The translations under genes were made by a program, and so were the position numbers. From Sphagnum magellanicum (Eukaryota; Streptophyta; Sphagnopsida; Sphagnales; Sphagnaceae), in contig CM038908.1 in the NCBI GenBank assembly GCA_021904315.1, forward strand, positions 30,742,001-30,806,000: a DNA stretch of 64,000 nucleotides. The letters run 5' to 3'. The notes beneath the pieces are model-generated. The model made no database searches, was not told where the DNA came from, and worked only from the letters and a program-made list of their open reading frames with translations. This document shows positions 11,618 through 23,976 of this stretch, piece after piece. The first letter of the stretch is position 1; each line of letters begins with the position of its first letter.

Positions 11618-13492
11618 TATGACTTAAGGGGTGAGTGGCTTGGTTAAGATAAGGGGAGGAATAGGTTGGCTAGATTATGATAAAGTTGGGTTACCTTGTT
11701 CTTGTTTGAAATTGATCAGACCGCTCTATAAGAGGGTATGGACAAGGAGTAATGCTTCCCAGAAGCTTTAAGCAATTAAGGTTAGGGAAAGACATTACTA
11801 TTGGATCTCCATGAAGTTGAGAGGAAGAATTTTTGACCTTATTTTTTTCTTCATGAGTGATGAATGGGGGGCTCAAAGAGGTGTTAAAATAGTGGAGTGG
11901 TGATGATGGTTGTAAGGATCGAAAGTGGGTCTTAGCACATCAAGAGAAGGCGAGTTGGTGAAGGGGTGAGGAGGTTACAACATCATAAAGGAGCAAGCTT
12001 CTCAAGGGGCAATTAAATCAACAATCATTCTAGAGAATGGAGGCAAAATCATCAAGTAAAGGTGTCGATAGCTGTTCAAGTGGGGGAGCTTCATGAACAT
12101 GGTGACTGGAGGCAAATGAAAAGGAATCAAGAAAAGGTACCTTGACTTGGCTAATGCAAGAAAAGAGGAATAGAAAGGAAGAAAGAGGAAGGGAGTGTTA
12201 GTTGTTGGGCCTAAGAACAAACAAGTTATGGTTTGCCTTCTTAGGGAAATAAGAAAACAAAGAATTTAAAAGGAAGCAAGGTTGTGAAAAGTAGAGGTAA
12301 AAGTCAAGGGGGCTAGTTTAGGGTTATGGCAAAGGGCTCTAGAATTGTAAATAGTGGGAGATAGGATTGTAGTGAAGGAAATAGTATAGGGAGTAGGTTA
12401 AGAATTAATTAAAGAAGGGAGTGGAAGGATTCAAGGTTGGAACAAATACATTGTAACCTTTCCTTGAAGAATGTGAGATTTTTTGATGTGTAATGACTTG
12501 CTAAAGTTCTTGTGAAATTATACTTGCATGAATAGTTTTTGGTGTAGGGTTGTGATTGGTTAAAGGAGGGTAAAAAAGAGTAGTGAAAAAAAATAGGATT
12601 GTTGTTTATAGCAAGTAGGAAAAGAATTATAAAATAAACAAGGGAAAAATTGTTAAAGAGGAGAATTCTACTTAAGTTTGAACACAATTAGGCCATGCCC
12701 TTTTGAATGGTTGCTAGATGAAGGAATAGGTAGGGAAATCTATACATTTATTCAACTAGAAATCAAAAGGTAAAGATGGTGGAAATTGGTAAACAATTTT
12801 TTATTACCCCCTTTGATGATCTCCAAGGGGATTAGGGGGAGTGGCCCAAGACAAGGTGTTAAGGGTGCGCTAAAAATTGCACATAACAAATCGTCAAATG
12901 TCAAGTGTAATATTTGCATTATGTATAACCTTATTTAGACTAGCACATCAAGATAGAATAGATATCTATGGAGGTGGCATTTTGACAATATGGATATGCA
13001 TTATGTTGAAGGTTTAGGTCATTTAAGAATTAGGGTTTTGCAAAAATGGGAGTGCAATTAAGTGTTTATGCTTTGCAACAATTCTCTGCTTTCTTTAAGT
13101 GCATTATGTATGCGCACAGATGGAATCCAACTTGTTTTATTTTTTTGGAATGAATATGAATACCACTTGGAGCTTGACATTTTCATCACTCTTATTTATT
13201 TGAGTGTGCAAATGACACTTTATAGCTTTGCAAATCTTTTATATGTCATGTGTGAATTCAACATTGGTGTTGCACACATGCTCATTACTTGGCATCAACA
13301 TTGTGCATAATTTGCATGTTTGGTGAGTTTGGTGTTGAACATATATTTTTGGCAAGTTTTGTGTCAGCATGCATCTATTCAATGAGTTTAATGAATCAAA
13401 AGAAATAAGCTCCAAATTATTATTTTTGTGTTTGGGAATTTGACTATTGGTATTTTGTGTCTTAATGTGTTTGGTTTTTTTTTAAAAAGTTT
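11618..13492. other. Intergenic, unassigned
   Basis: Purine-rich on the plus strand from about 11880 to 12700 and AT-rich after that. Open frames are short and not recognisable. It may be decayed transposon sequence belonging to the hAT remnant that follows, but that is inference. Confidence 0.4.
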
Positions 13493-13640
13493 TTATCTTC
13501 AATGGTTGAAAAACTTTAACAACCCTACTTTGTGTAGAATGTGGGTTTAAGGTTTAATGTCTTTGTTTTTTGGTTTATGTTTCTATTTTCAATGGTTGAA
13601 GAGTTTCAACAACCTTATTTTGTTGAAAATGTGGGTGGAG
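13493..13640. repeat. Imperfect tandem duplication, ~88-bp spacing
   Basis: The stretch starting TTCAATGGTTGAAAAACTTT near 13500 recurs about 88 bp later as TTCAATGGTTGAAGAGTTTC, and both run on to a block ending AATGTGGGT. It lies just upstream of the dead hAT transposase and may belong to its 5' part. Confidence 0.65.
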
Positions 13641-13879
13641 TTCATGAAAATGTTGCATCAATTGCTTTTACTCAGATGTTGAAAATGTGTTTTTGGAATT
13701 TGGCACCACATTGTTAGATGTTGAAATTTCACAACCTGCAACTATAAACTACAAGTTGTGGCTTGGACACTTCACACTTGCATGTTTATATGTTGGTGAA
13801 TTTTTTGTTGTCAATAACAGCTTACTTGTGGATTTGGTGAATACACAAATGTTGTGATGCATAGTATGTGGATTTGTGC

Positions 13880-15775
13880 AAACATTTAATGATGTTTTGA
13901 TTCAAAAATCTATTATGCTCAAAGGTTTAATTAAATATAACAACATTAATGGGATGACACCCATGACTATTCATGTGCAAACTACACATCGAAAATTATT
14001 TGCTCTTAAGAAACAATTATTCAATGAAGTGGTATAACATGTTGTTATTCATGCTCAACAATCAAGGAAGAAAGGACAAGTCCTAGCCATGCCATTATTG
14101 CATTTTTTGACGCCACAAACCTTTTTAAAAAGTTGATGAGCAACAACAATAATTTTTGAAGGATTTAATGTTTTATATTTGCAAGGGTTACGTGCATTTG
14201 TCTAGTTGTGAAAACCTTTTGCTTCAAAGGTTAGTTTTATGCCATTGCCCCTGTGTTCAATTTCCATCTTGATATTCTGTTGTGAAAAAAATGTTATTTA
14301 CCATGGTCAAGAAGACCATGGACCAACATGTTTTTGTTGAGTTTTGCATATGTAGCAATAATGTCTACTAGTTTTGATCTGTGGATGTCCTATGGCAATG
14401 TGGACACTTTTGCTTTGGTTATCAATTTTCTAATTGACACTTGGGTCACCATGCATATCATTATGGGGATGTTTGAAGTGATGATCGGACAAACCATGCC
14501 TGCACAACTTCAATATTTGTTGAAGTTTGGTTTGTTGCATTAGGCAATCACCTTTGTAAAAGAAAAGGGTATTAATTTGGCAACTATGGAGTAACTTTAC
14601 ATCTTTATCATCAATTGTGAACTTTTAAAGATTTTTAGGGAACTTTATGAGGACACATGCTTTGGGCATGTGATGTGAAGGATGCCCATGCTAGTTTATA
14701 AAAAATCATTATTTGGACCAAAAAGTTTGGGAAAGGTAAGTAGGGATGGGGAGGGGCTTGTATTGAACATGGGATGTGAGACTGAAAATCAAAAATTCCT
14801 ATCAAAACAAAATTCACCAATAAGGTCATTATGTTTGAAGAGAGTTTTGAGTTTAAGAATGTCATTATTCTTTGTTATGGTAGGCAAAAATATGTGGTTT
14901 TGTAAAAGAAAATACCTAAAGTCCAAATGTGGGTTATTGTAAGGCAAATACAAATGCCTTTAATCTTGTTGTTTCAACATGTGCATTGAACCACTCCAAG
15001 GGTCGTTGGTTGTTGTTAAACACCTTAACAACAATTATCACATGGACTATGAACATGGAAGTTGAATTATTGTAACTTTTTAGTCTGTATGAAATTTTTG
15101 ACCTTTTTGAAATTGAGATTTTGCTTTTGCATAAAAATATGCAACTTGAGGTTATAAAGGTGACCAAGTATTTTTTTGGATTTCTTGAAGTCTTTTGTTG
15201 CATAGCAAGTTCACAACATGATGGCTATTGTGTTGGATTGACATTTAAAGCTTTGTGCACTATGAAATGTTTGGTGGGATGCAAGAATACAATCTAATTG
15301 GCATATGAATATGATGCCAAAGTTATGATTCCTCTTCTAATGGTGTGTTTTGAATGACTAAACCCCAATACCATCGCATTTGCTACAACAACTAATGATG
15401 TGGAATTGGAGTTTGATGAAAATATGTTTGGAATGGGGGCTTTAATCAAGAAATCTTCTTGAACATTAGTCATTAAAGAGTTGTTTATGTAGAGGAGGTT
15501 ATTTATTTCCTCATTTGCATGTGCAAATCCACTTACTTGGTGGCATAAGCATGAAGGCCAATTTTCAAATGTAAGTTTTCTTGCAAAACAAATTCTTGAA
15601 ATCCCAAGGTCACAAATGGAAATTGAATTGAGTTTTTAATCTTGTTGGGGTATTGACAACTTTAAAACATTGCCACTTTGCAAGTGGACAACATGGACCA
15701 GATTATTAATATCATAAAGAATTGGCCTGATGATCCACTCGCTAATTGCAAGCCTAATTCAGATTTCATTTTTCC
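13880..15775 (+). pseudogene. Dead hAT-family transposase
   Basis: Translated pieces in changing plus-strand frames follow the order of a plant hAT transposase. A BED-like start reads NGMTPMTIHVQTTHRK (~13945). The core continues with SFDLWMSYGNVDTFALVINF (~14360), then TCFGHVM, WTKKFGKG, and FEFKNVIILCYGRQK (~14850). The C-terminal dimerisation segment reads NPLTWWHKHEGQFSNVSFLA then KQILEIPRSQMEIE (~15525-15630), followed out of frame by NMDQIINIIKNWPDDP. Many stops and frameshifts make it non-functional. The N-terminal limit is approximate and the terminal inverted repeats were not found. Confidence 0.78.
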
Positions 15776-16605
15776 CTGGTTCCCAATGTCTTCACATTAT
15801 GTTCCCTTCAAGTTCCCAATATGTTCCCCAAAATGTTCTCCATAGCACCTCACTTTTATCCCATATGCTTTGGCAAGTGTTGTCGTCCTTTCACCTATAT
15901 AGGTGGGCCAAGGGGGAGGAACTCTGTACTTTAAAATAGAACCATCTACCCCTATAGTTTCATTTTTTTTTGAGTGATGGGCCAATCAAATTGGCTTGCT
16001 GCAAAAAAAAAATGAAACTCAAGAGGCACCTCATCTAATTAATACGAGAGGTGAATAGGTAGGGTGAAAATGGTGGCCAACAGTTTTGGAAACAAAAGTT
16101 GCATGCATCCAATGAAAGGCTCAGCATGCACTAATGAAGGGTTCGATTTTTTTCTTTTCTTTTATGGGGGTGTTGCCATGCTATTAAGCCCAGGCCAAAA
16201 ATGGTGACAAACAGGTTTGGAAATAAAACTTCCATGCAGCCAATGAAAGGCTCAGCATGGACTTATGAGGGGTCCAGTTTTTTTCTTTTTGTGAAAGAGG
16301 GAAGGGGGGGGGGGGGGTGGGGGGGAGAAGATTTTTTTTCTTTTTTCCCTTGTTCCCATCATGTTCCTTATGGTTCCCATGGGATTCCCAAATTCCCAAG
16401 GTTGTGCCTCAAAATGTTCCCAATAACACTTACTTTTATCCAATATGGTTTGCCTAAGGTTCATCTCTGGCATATATAAACTGAAAAGGTGGGCGATAGG
16501 GAGTACATTTGCTTCTATTTTGCAACTTGCGGTCCAAAGAGGTACTTCTAGTGGGGAATGCCCAATGACCATTGGTGATAGGCCAATCAATATGGCCCCT
16601 TTAAA
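15776..16605. repeat. Diverged local duplications with poly-G tract
   Basis: Two blocks are duplicated. The first lies near 16070-16165 and again at 16193-16290, sharing CCAATGAAAGGCTCAGCATG. The second lies near 15776-15990 and again at 16345-16605, sharing TGTTCCCAATA-like phrases, CTTTTATCC.ATATG, AGGTGGGC and TGATGGGCCAATCAA/TGATAGGCCAATCAA. Order is A-B-B'-A', all in direct orientation. A run of 14 G lies at 16304-16317. No coding function is seen. Confidence 0.65.
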
Positions 16606-18439
16606 AAAAAAGAGAGAAAAAGTGTGAGCACACCCATGAAATAATTCATATGAATCACAATAGGTACCCACTTGTCCCACTTGTCAAATCTTCACAAGCT
16701 TGGGACAAATGAGAATAGATGTAGCGTTCCCAATTTTTTATGTTGTATGTGAAGAACATTTATTATGAAAGGTGGAGAAGTTTCTATTCAATGGCAATCA
16801 TATTATGAACAACCTTTTCAACAACTTTAGGTAAGATCCGTAGCCTATTTGAGAGTTCTGTAAATGATTTTTGTGGATTAGATCAAGATAGGAATTTGGA
16901 TGATTTTTTTAGTTGTGAATACTTGAAGTCCCACATATGTGTAACCTAATCACAAATTAATGTAATGGCATGCTCCATACAAAAGTTATGATTATGAATC
17001 AGTTTTTGGATTCATTACCTTAGAATAATATTCTACAACAATTCATATGAATCCAAACGTGTCAAACTTTGGGGGTCACTTTGTTTTTCTTTTCTTTTTT
17101 TCCAAGTAGATCTCCCTAGTTTTCATTGAAAACATTTTTTAGATCTACAACTTCATTATTTTATTTTATTTAGTTTAATTAAATCTAATCAATATGATAA
17201 AACCTGAAAAACCCCACATGAATCATGTGGTCTCAATATTGATTAATTGTCAATTGTCTTGGTCATGTAGTCCCAATGATGATTAAAGAGTCCCTAACTA
17301 TGCATAATAAAATGGTGCACATGATTAATTTTACAACATAGTTGCAAATGTCCTTTGTCATGGATGCCAAGTCTTGATGTAATGTAGCACAAAGAATTGG
17401 TCCATTTTGACCAAAGCCAATAGTGTTTAGTGTCCAATATGATTGAATTTCCAATCAAGAAAATCAACGTCAAAATGTAGAATTCATGATTGAAGCTTAT
17501 TTACCTTTCTTCCTTAAGTCTTAAATGTAATTAGATCTATTAGCCTTGCTCTTGCTTACACATACCAAGGATAGATTATCTTTGATTACCTCTATTCAAT
17601 CAATTCTTTCCTCTTGAAGCATTTCTCTAGCAACTTGAAATGGTATTTTTGGCTTGTAAAATGTGCCTACATCCATTAGGCCTTGCCAATTTTATAGAAT
17701 TGCATGGCTAGGACTTTACGATTGCTACAAGTTTCATCACCTTCATTTTTTGAAATGAGTAAGTCATTTGATTGCAACAACATCTCCATTTTGTCAAAAC
17801 CAAGGTTGGGGGATCATCTTCAATTTTTCATCTTCAATATTTTTACTACTATTATTGTAGGACGTATGTTGATTATTGTAATGCTAGTGCTAGAAGTGTT
17901 TTTGCAAACTAAATGGACATTTCAACTTCTAGTGATGGGGGAAGAAGAAGATACGGTCCTTCATTCCCCTTAGATATTTTTGTTTCCAAAGCCTAATGCA
18001 AGTGCAAACACAAGCCTTCACATTTCCTTCATAATTTGAAGCATCAACAATTCAATTCTCTATTGTTCAACATCCTTTATCATCTTCAGATTGATTTCAA
18101 CAACCTTAGAGAACCAAAGGAGGAAGTCAAAGCCTTTTACACATGATGGGTCAAATTGAGAAACAAACAATGTTTGTGGTTGCATCATGGCCTCCTGACC
18201 TACCTTAAGATATTGTCATTTTATCTCAATATTGTAGAAGGTAGTTCACAAAGCAACAACACACAACACCTTCTGCCTGAGTCATGAACATTCCTCATAA
18301 GACCTATGAGGACACCAAATGAAAACAACTACATTGAAACGTAGTCTGACTTTCCCTTTAGATGAAGGGCCTTAAATAAAAGCCTTTCTTTTTTTTCCTT
18401 CTAAACCCCAACATCATGACTCATCCTCCAACGTTACGT
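16606..18439. other. Intergenic, unassigned
   Basis: AT-rich sequence without a supported gene. The longest open frame on the plus strand (17704-17973) has no recognisable domain and no splice partners. Confidence 0.45.
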
Positions 18440-18840
18440 GATAAAGTTACCCTTAAAGTCACCTTCTCTTTCACCCCCTGTCCCCTTCGCTTTCACCCCT
18501 TATCCCCTCTTTCAGTGGTATCTGCAAAGTAAGGAAATTTTATTATATCTCAGTATGAAATGTTGAAACTCAGCATTTAATGCACGGGGTTTGAAAGTAA
18601 TTATAGTAGTTGTACAGGTAGGAGCAGTGAAAATATATGTAGCAGCAGTGGAGGCGCTCAGGAAAAAGGAAAGAGGGGATGAAACTCAGTTTACCACCAA
18701 AATTGATGGAAAAAAACTAGTTTGGGTCCTAGTTATTTTGTTTTTTAAAAATTTCATTCCCAGTTACGCATTTTATGCCTTATTATGCCGAAACTGGCCG
18801 TTCTCGCCCCCTAATCGCCTGGCTTTACGGAGAATTTTCA
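18440..18840. mobile_element. Small inverted-repeat DNA element, copy B, beside Cnx1
   Basis: This diverged relative of the element at 9850-10212 has a left end GATAAAGTTACCCTTAAAGT and a right end GGCTTTACGGAGAATTTTCA. The core at about 18508-18705 is nearly the same as copy A, with extra bases in this copy. It ends less than 200 bp before the Cnx1 start codon, so it may form part of that gene's promoter or leader. Confidence 0.6.
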
Positions 18841-19026
18841 TAGGTACTCCCTTGAAAACAAGGCCTTTCAAATACCGTATATTGTGAACTCCCAAATACC
18901 CATGTCTTCAGGGACCTACCCACAAAGACATAAGTATTTGCTTTTGTGAAGGCCAAAACACCAGCTTGTGCTCAGCTAAGCTAAGCTTTGGTTTCGAGGG
19001 CGCACTAGCGAGCGAAGGAACCAACC

Positions 19027-22000
19027 ATGTCCGCTCTCGCAGCTCCTCCTCTCCAGGGAGCTTCGTCTTCCTTGATGGTCACAGTGGCAGATGCAACGAA
19101 GATCGTGCTCGCAACTGCTGGTCGTTTGTCTTCCATCACGGTTCCTTTACAACAAGCTTTAGGTTCAATTCTAGCGGAGGATCTGTGCGCTTCAGACCCG
19201 TTGCCTCCTTACCCTGCTTCTATCAAGGTTTGTGTGTCTCGCTTGATTCTTCACTGCCTTAGTCGCTTCTATGAAGGTCACTCTTCACTTTGTTTTTTCC
19301 TCTTCGAAATTTTTCTTAGTCACGTGGATTTGTGGGGCTTTTAGAACTAGCTCTCAAGTCGCTCTCGTCAGCTCAATTCTACTTGATGATGATGCATATA
19401 TGGGCGTCAGAAATTGGCCGGTGATGGTGAAGCTGAAATTCGTGGTTTCTGTAGGATGGGTATGCCGTTGTTGCTGCAGATGGGGAAGGGGAGTATCCAG
19501 TGGTGGCAGAGGCGAGAGCTGGAGACGATGCTGCTGCTTTGCACCTTCAACCTGGCACTGTTGCTTATATCACAACAGGGGGTGCGTGACAGCCGTCCCT
19601 TCTCTTTGCTCTTCATCTGCTCCAAGTGTTCCGAGTGATCAGGGTTTCTTATGGGCCATGGAAAGCCTGTTCAATTCAGGAAAAAATTCTTCTATTTTCT
19701 CTAGGTTGTCATTGCCTGGATTGATTGCTTCTTTCCTCTTAGGCTACGGGGATTCTTGTCCATGTCAAAAGGAATGGCACCAGAAAGGAATTCTACCAAT
19801 TGCTCTCTGTCAGTTGGATTCATTGGAAAGACATACACATCACTGCAGATGTCATGTATAAGAATATGCTGAGGGTTGGCTTCCTCTTCAAGCAGGGCCA
19901 GTGCCCAAGGGTGCGGATGCAGTGGTGCAAGTGGAGAACACTGAGGTGGTGGGAAATGATGATGGTTTGAAGAGGATTCGCATTCTGAAAGCAGCAAAGG
20001 AAGGGCAGGACATTCGGCCTGTGGTATTATTTCCAATACCATCTCCATAGCATTCTTCTCCACTAATGCAACTTTAGCACCATTTCACTAATTTACTGTT
20101 GGACCAATGGTTTCTGATTTCTTCATCTGTGGAGAACAGTCCACATGATGATGGCATAGCTTTTTGAACCCTGGCAAACAGCAAAAGGCCTGTTTATCAC
20201 CTGTATTTAAAATGGGTGGATGTGTGCAGGGATTTGACATAGCACAGGGCACCACAGTCTTGAAGGCAGGAGAGAGGGTGGGTGCACCAGAAATTGGGCT
20301 ACTTGCCTCCATTGGAGTTGTGTATGTGAAGGTAGACAAGATCAAGCTGACCTTGGTTTGCAAACACATGATGAAAGCATGGGTCATTCAACACATAATT
20401 CTTCCCTCTTGAGATTTCCTCTGCAGGGGCACAAGTCCTTTGGTGACACATTGCACAGTGGAGAGATGGTTTACATCTTCAGCTTCAAGCTACTAAATAT
20501 TTCTTCACCAGAATGCACGACAAATGAGATCTGTAGACATTCTTTCTAAAGGGGACATTTTGCTTCATTTGGATATGGTACAGGTTTTTCGGAGACCAAA
20601 AGTGGCCATTGCTTCAACAGGTGATGAGCTTGTAGATCCAGTGGAAGGCTCAGTCCTTGGGAGAGGTCAGGTGAGGGGTCTATTACTTTCTCTGCCCAGA
20701 CATTATTTGGCATGGTAGGCTCTCATAAGGTCTACCAAGCTGCATTAACCTGCAGAGTGTATCCATGTGATCTTCTTGAGAAGGAACAGAGCAATCCTCA
20801 TATCTACTCTGGGCTCAGATGCTGTGCTTGCATAGTTGAGTCTTCCAACTGGTAAACTGAAGAGAGCATTGGTAGCGGATTGCAGATCAGGGACTCAAAT
20901 CGTGCTATGCTTCTAGCTGCAGCAGCACAGCAGCAGTGTGAGGTGGTTGATCTGGGCATTACCCGTGATGTGGAAGCTGATGTTGCACAAATGCTGGACG
21001 CTGCCCTGGCTTCACATGCTGACATTCTGATAACTTCCGGTGGTGTGTCCATGGGTGATAAAGACTTTGTAAAGCCATTACTGGAACAACGTGGCAAGGT
21101 CTATTTTGGTAAGGTAATTTCATAAGAAAATTTGGAAGAGATTGATCAATATATCTGACTCTCTTCTGTTGAAGGTTTGTGGGTAGTCTTGTTCATTCAA
21201 GATGCTATGCAATGATATTCACAAAGGGTTTAGTTTATTCCAGAAATCCTGATGTAAGGAATCATAAGATACACATAGCCACTAGTTGTAGTTAGCAAAA
21301 TTTGAAATTACATAGATAGGTACATCAGGTTTATACTGTGAATCTCTATGAGCAGGAGGCATTATATATTTGTGAATCAAAATTGGGCTGGGCTGATAGA
21401 GATGCAAATAGCAGGTGCTGATGAAGCCTGGCAAGCCCTTGACCTTTGCAACTCTTGAAGCTCGTGTGCGAGGTTCAATAGACACAAGACAAATGCTAGT
21501 TTTTGGGCTGCCAGGTAACCCAGTGAGCAGTGCAGTGACCTTTAATCTTGTTGCAGTCCCCGCTATCCGCCAGCTTGCTGGCTGGCCCAACCCAAACCTT
21601 CGGAGGTCTGTCACACTTGACCAAGCACAGTTAGATTCATCATGTTGGTTGGTGTAAGTGAATCTTGAGTGTGCTGCACTGCAATTTGACCTTATGGAAG
21701 TTGCTGAACTGTTTTTCCTGAAGTTAGTTTCTTTCACCCTTCTCAGCCTTGTGGGTTGCATGAGGTTAGATGTTTGCTATTACAGTTACCGGAATGTTGA
21801 TGGCGCTGTTGTTCCAATGTGCAGAGTTCAAGCCAGGATTTTGCAACCATTAAGATTGGATCCAGACAGACCAGAGTACCATCGAGCTACAGTTTGGTGG
21901 GCAGTTAATGATGGATCAGGCAATCCTGGGTATTGTTTCTCCCATTGCCTAGTTTGATGCAAAATTCAATACCTGGCTTCCATCTGTTCTGAAAACTTTC

Positions 22001-23976
22001 AACCATGTGTGATATGAATGCTTGTCCAGATAAACCTTGATCATAGAACAGTTGTGTCATGGTGTGTCAGGTTTGTGGCAGAGAGCACTGGCCATCAAAT
22101 CAGTAGTCGACTCTTAAGTATGAGATCTGCAAATGCGTTGCTTGAGTTTCCACAACGAACTGGAACCCTGCCGAGTGGCACAATGTTACCAGCACTTCTC
22201 ATCTCAGATCTTACAGGCATGCCTTTCAATGATATGCCTATATCCTCCCATGAATCCTTGTCAGGAGAAAAAACGCAAGCAGACAAAGAGCACCATAAGC
22301 ATAGTGGACATCATGGACATCATGGGCATCATGGACATCATGGACATAACCCTTCTGTAAGAGAGGGAAGTACTGAAGGTTTGACAAAAGATGAGGTCAA
22401 AGTAGCAATTCTGACTGTCAGTGACACGGTATCGTCAGGTGCTGGCCCTGATCGCAGGTGAGCTATTGACCTTAAGTCTGAAATTTCAAAGTGCCCCAAA
22501 GAGTGTGAAATGCCAAGAGGTTGCAAACACTTGATTCTGTAGTATATCTGGAGTGCCTGTGGTTGTTGGGTACTAAAGAATATGACATTAACCTACATAT
22601 ATGGGGTGTTTATGGTTTTTACTCTGGTCCTAGGTTCATTTGTTTTTGCAACTAGTGGTGTGATCATTCATGTTTTTGAGAAGCTCAAACTCCAAATGAT
22701 AAGTTTCAGGTTGTAAACCAGGAGGTGTATACTACAAAAGGCTAGCTTAATTTTGAATACAGAAGAAGAGTCTTCAACAGGCAAAGAATTCTCATCTATG
22801 TAGTTGGAACATTAACAGAAACCAGGTTGGGTTTGTTGGTGGTTGACAGTGGGCCCAGGGCAGTGGAAGTTGTGAACAGCGTGTCTGATCGCCTAGGAGG
22901 GGCCACAGTAGTGGCAACCGCGGTTGTTCCCGACAGTGTGCCTGCTATTCAGGAAAAGCTTCTTCAGTGGAGTGATAGTGATCATTTGCATCTCATCCTC
23001 ACTACTGGTCTTGCTCCCTCTCCCTCCTCCTCCTCCCTCACTAATTCCTCTCTTAATTTTGCCTCAAGGTCAAGTTTCAAAAGGCTGTGCCTATGAGAAT
23101 GAGTGGTATGTTGTCTTCTAATATCTGAGGAAAACATCATAGACTCTCACAATTGTCCTCTGTGATTTTTTGATTGAGCATTGACCATTTTGTTTTGCTT
23201 TCCTGTAGTGGGTTTTTTTTCACTTTCCTGTAGGTGCTTTCGAAGTTGATAACTAATCTGCATCGTGATGGCAGGTGGGACGGGCTTCACTCCCAGAGAT
23301 GTCACCCCTGAGGCAACCAGACCATTGATACAGCGAGAAACACCAGGTCTTGTGCAAGTCATGCTACAAGAGAGCCTAAAGGTTAGAGATTGTCCTTCAA
23401 TTCATGGTGTCCCTTTTCACAGGGCCCAATATAAGCTCCTTAAAAGCATAGACACAGTTCTTACCATAATCTAGACAGAATTGTGAGGAATTTGAGAATC
23501 AATTCATGCCATAGCTTGATATGATCAGTTTGATTATGCAGGTTACACCTACAGCTATGCTTTCGCGGGCTGCAGCTGGGATTCGAGGTTCTACTCTGGT
23601 AAGGAAATTTCAGAATGCTCTTGATGCATCTCTGCACCTCACACATCCTAAAGCAATTAAGTTCAATTTTCCTTATCAATTGTTAATGGATATGCAGTTG
23701 ATCAAATAATGCACTGTAATTGTGATGCAGATTATAAACATGCCAGGGAATCCCAATGCAGTGGCTGAATGTGTTGCAGCATTAATGCCAGCTCTACCAC
23801 ATGCTTTGAAGCAATTACGGGGTGACAAACGTGAAAAACATCCACGTCATGTTCCTCATGCTGCAACTCCCCCTGACGTGTGGACCTCCAGTTACCACTC
23901 ATCTTTGCAACAACCTCAAAATCCTGCAGCTCCCTTAATAGACAAGCCTTGCAATTGCTCCATCCAGGATCCATGA
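19027..23976 (+). CDS. CNX1: Cnx1 molybdopterin adenylyl- and molybdenumtransferase
   Basis: Cnx1 does the last two steps of molybdenum-cofactor synthesis in the cytosol: the G domain (MogA-like) adenylylates molybdopterin and the E domain (MoeA-like) inserts molybdate. Thirteen exons: 19027-19227, 19455-19581, 19896-20023, 20230-20331, 20584-20670, 20886-21113, 21415-21605, 21825-21929, 22071-22457, 22850-23007, 23275-23381, 23542-23598, 23731-23976. All phases agree, giving 707 aa (Arabidopsis Cnx1 is about 670). The E domain, residues ~10-440, shows [44 protein letters not shown] and GLPGNPVSS. The G domain, from ~497, shows [49 protein letters not shown] and [14 protein letters not shown]-before-G order is the plant order. 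Odd: a His-rich linker at residues 464-482. The start ATG is well placed relative to the family N-terminus. Confidence 0.95.
22291..22350 (+). repeat. His-rich linker of Cnx1 (9-bp repeats)
   Basis: GGACATCAT-type units repeat in frame inside exon 9 and encode a run of Gly-His-His triplets at about residues 464-482, with twelve His in twenty residues. It falls in the linker between E and G domains, which is not conserved in the family. Replication slippage could have made it; metal binding is possible but unproven. Confidence 0.85.
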
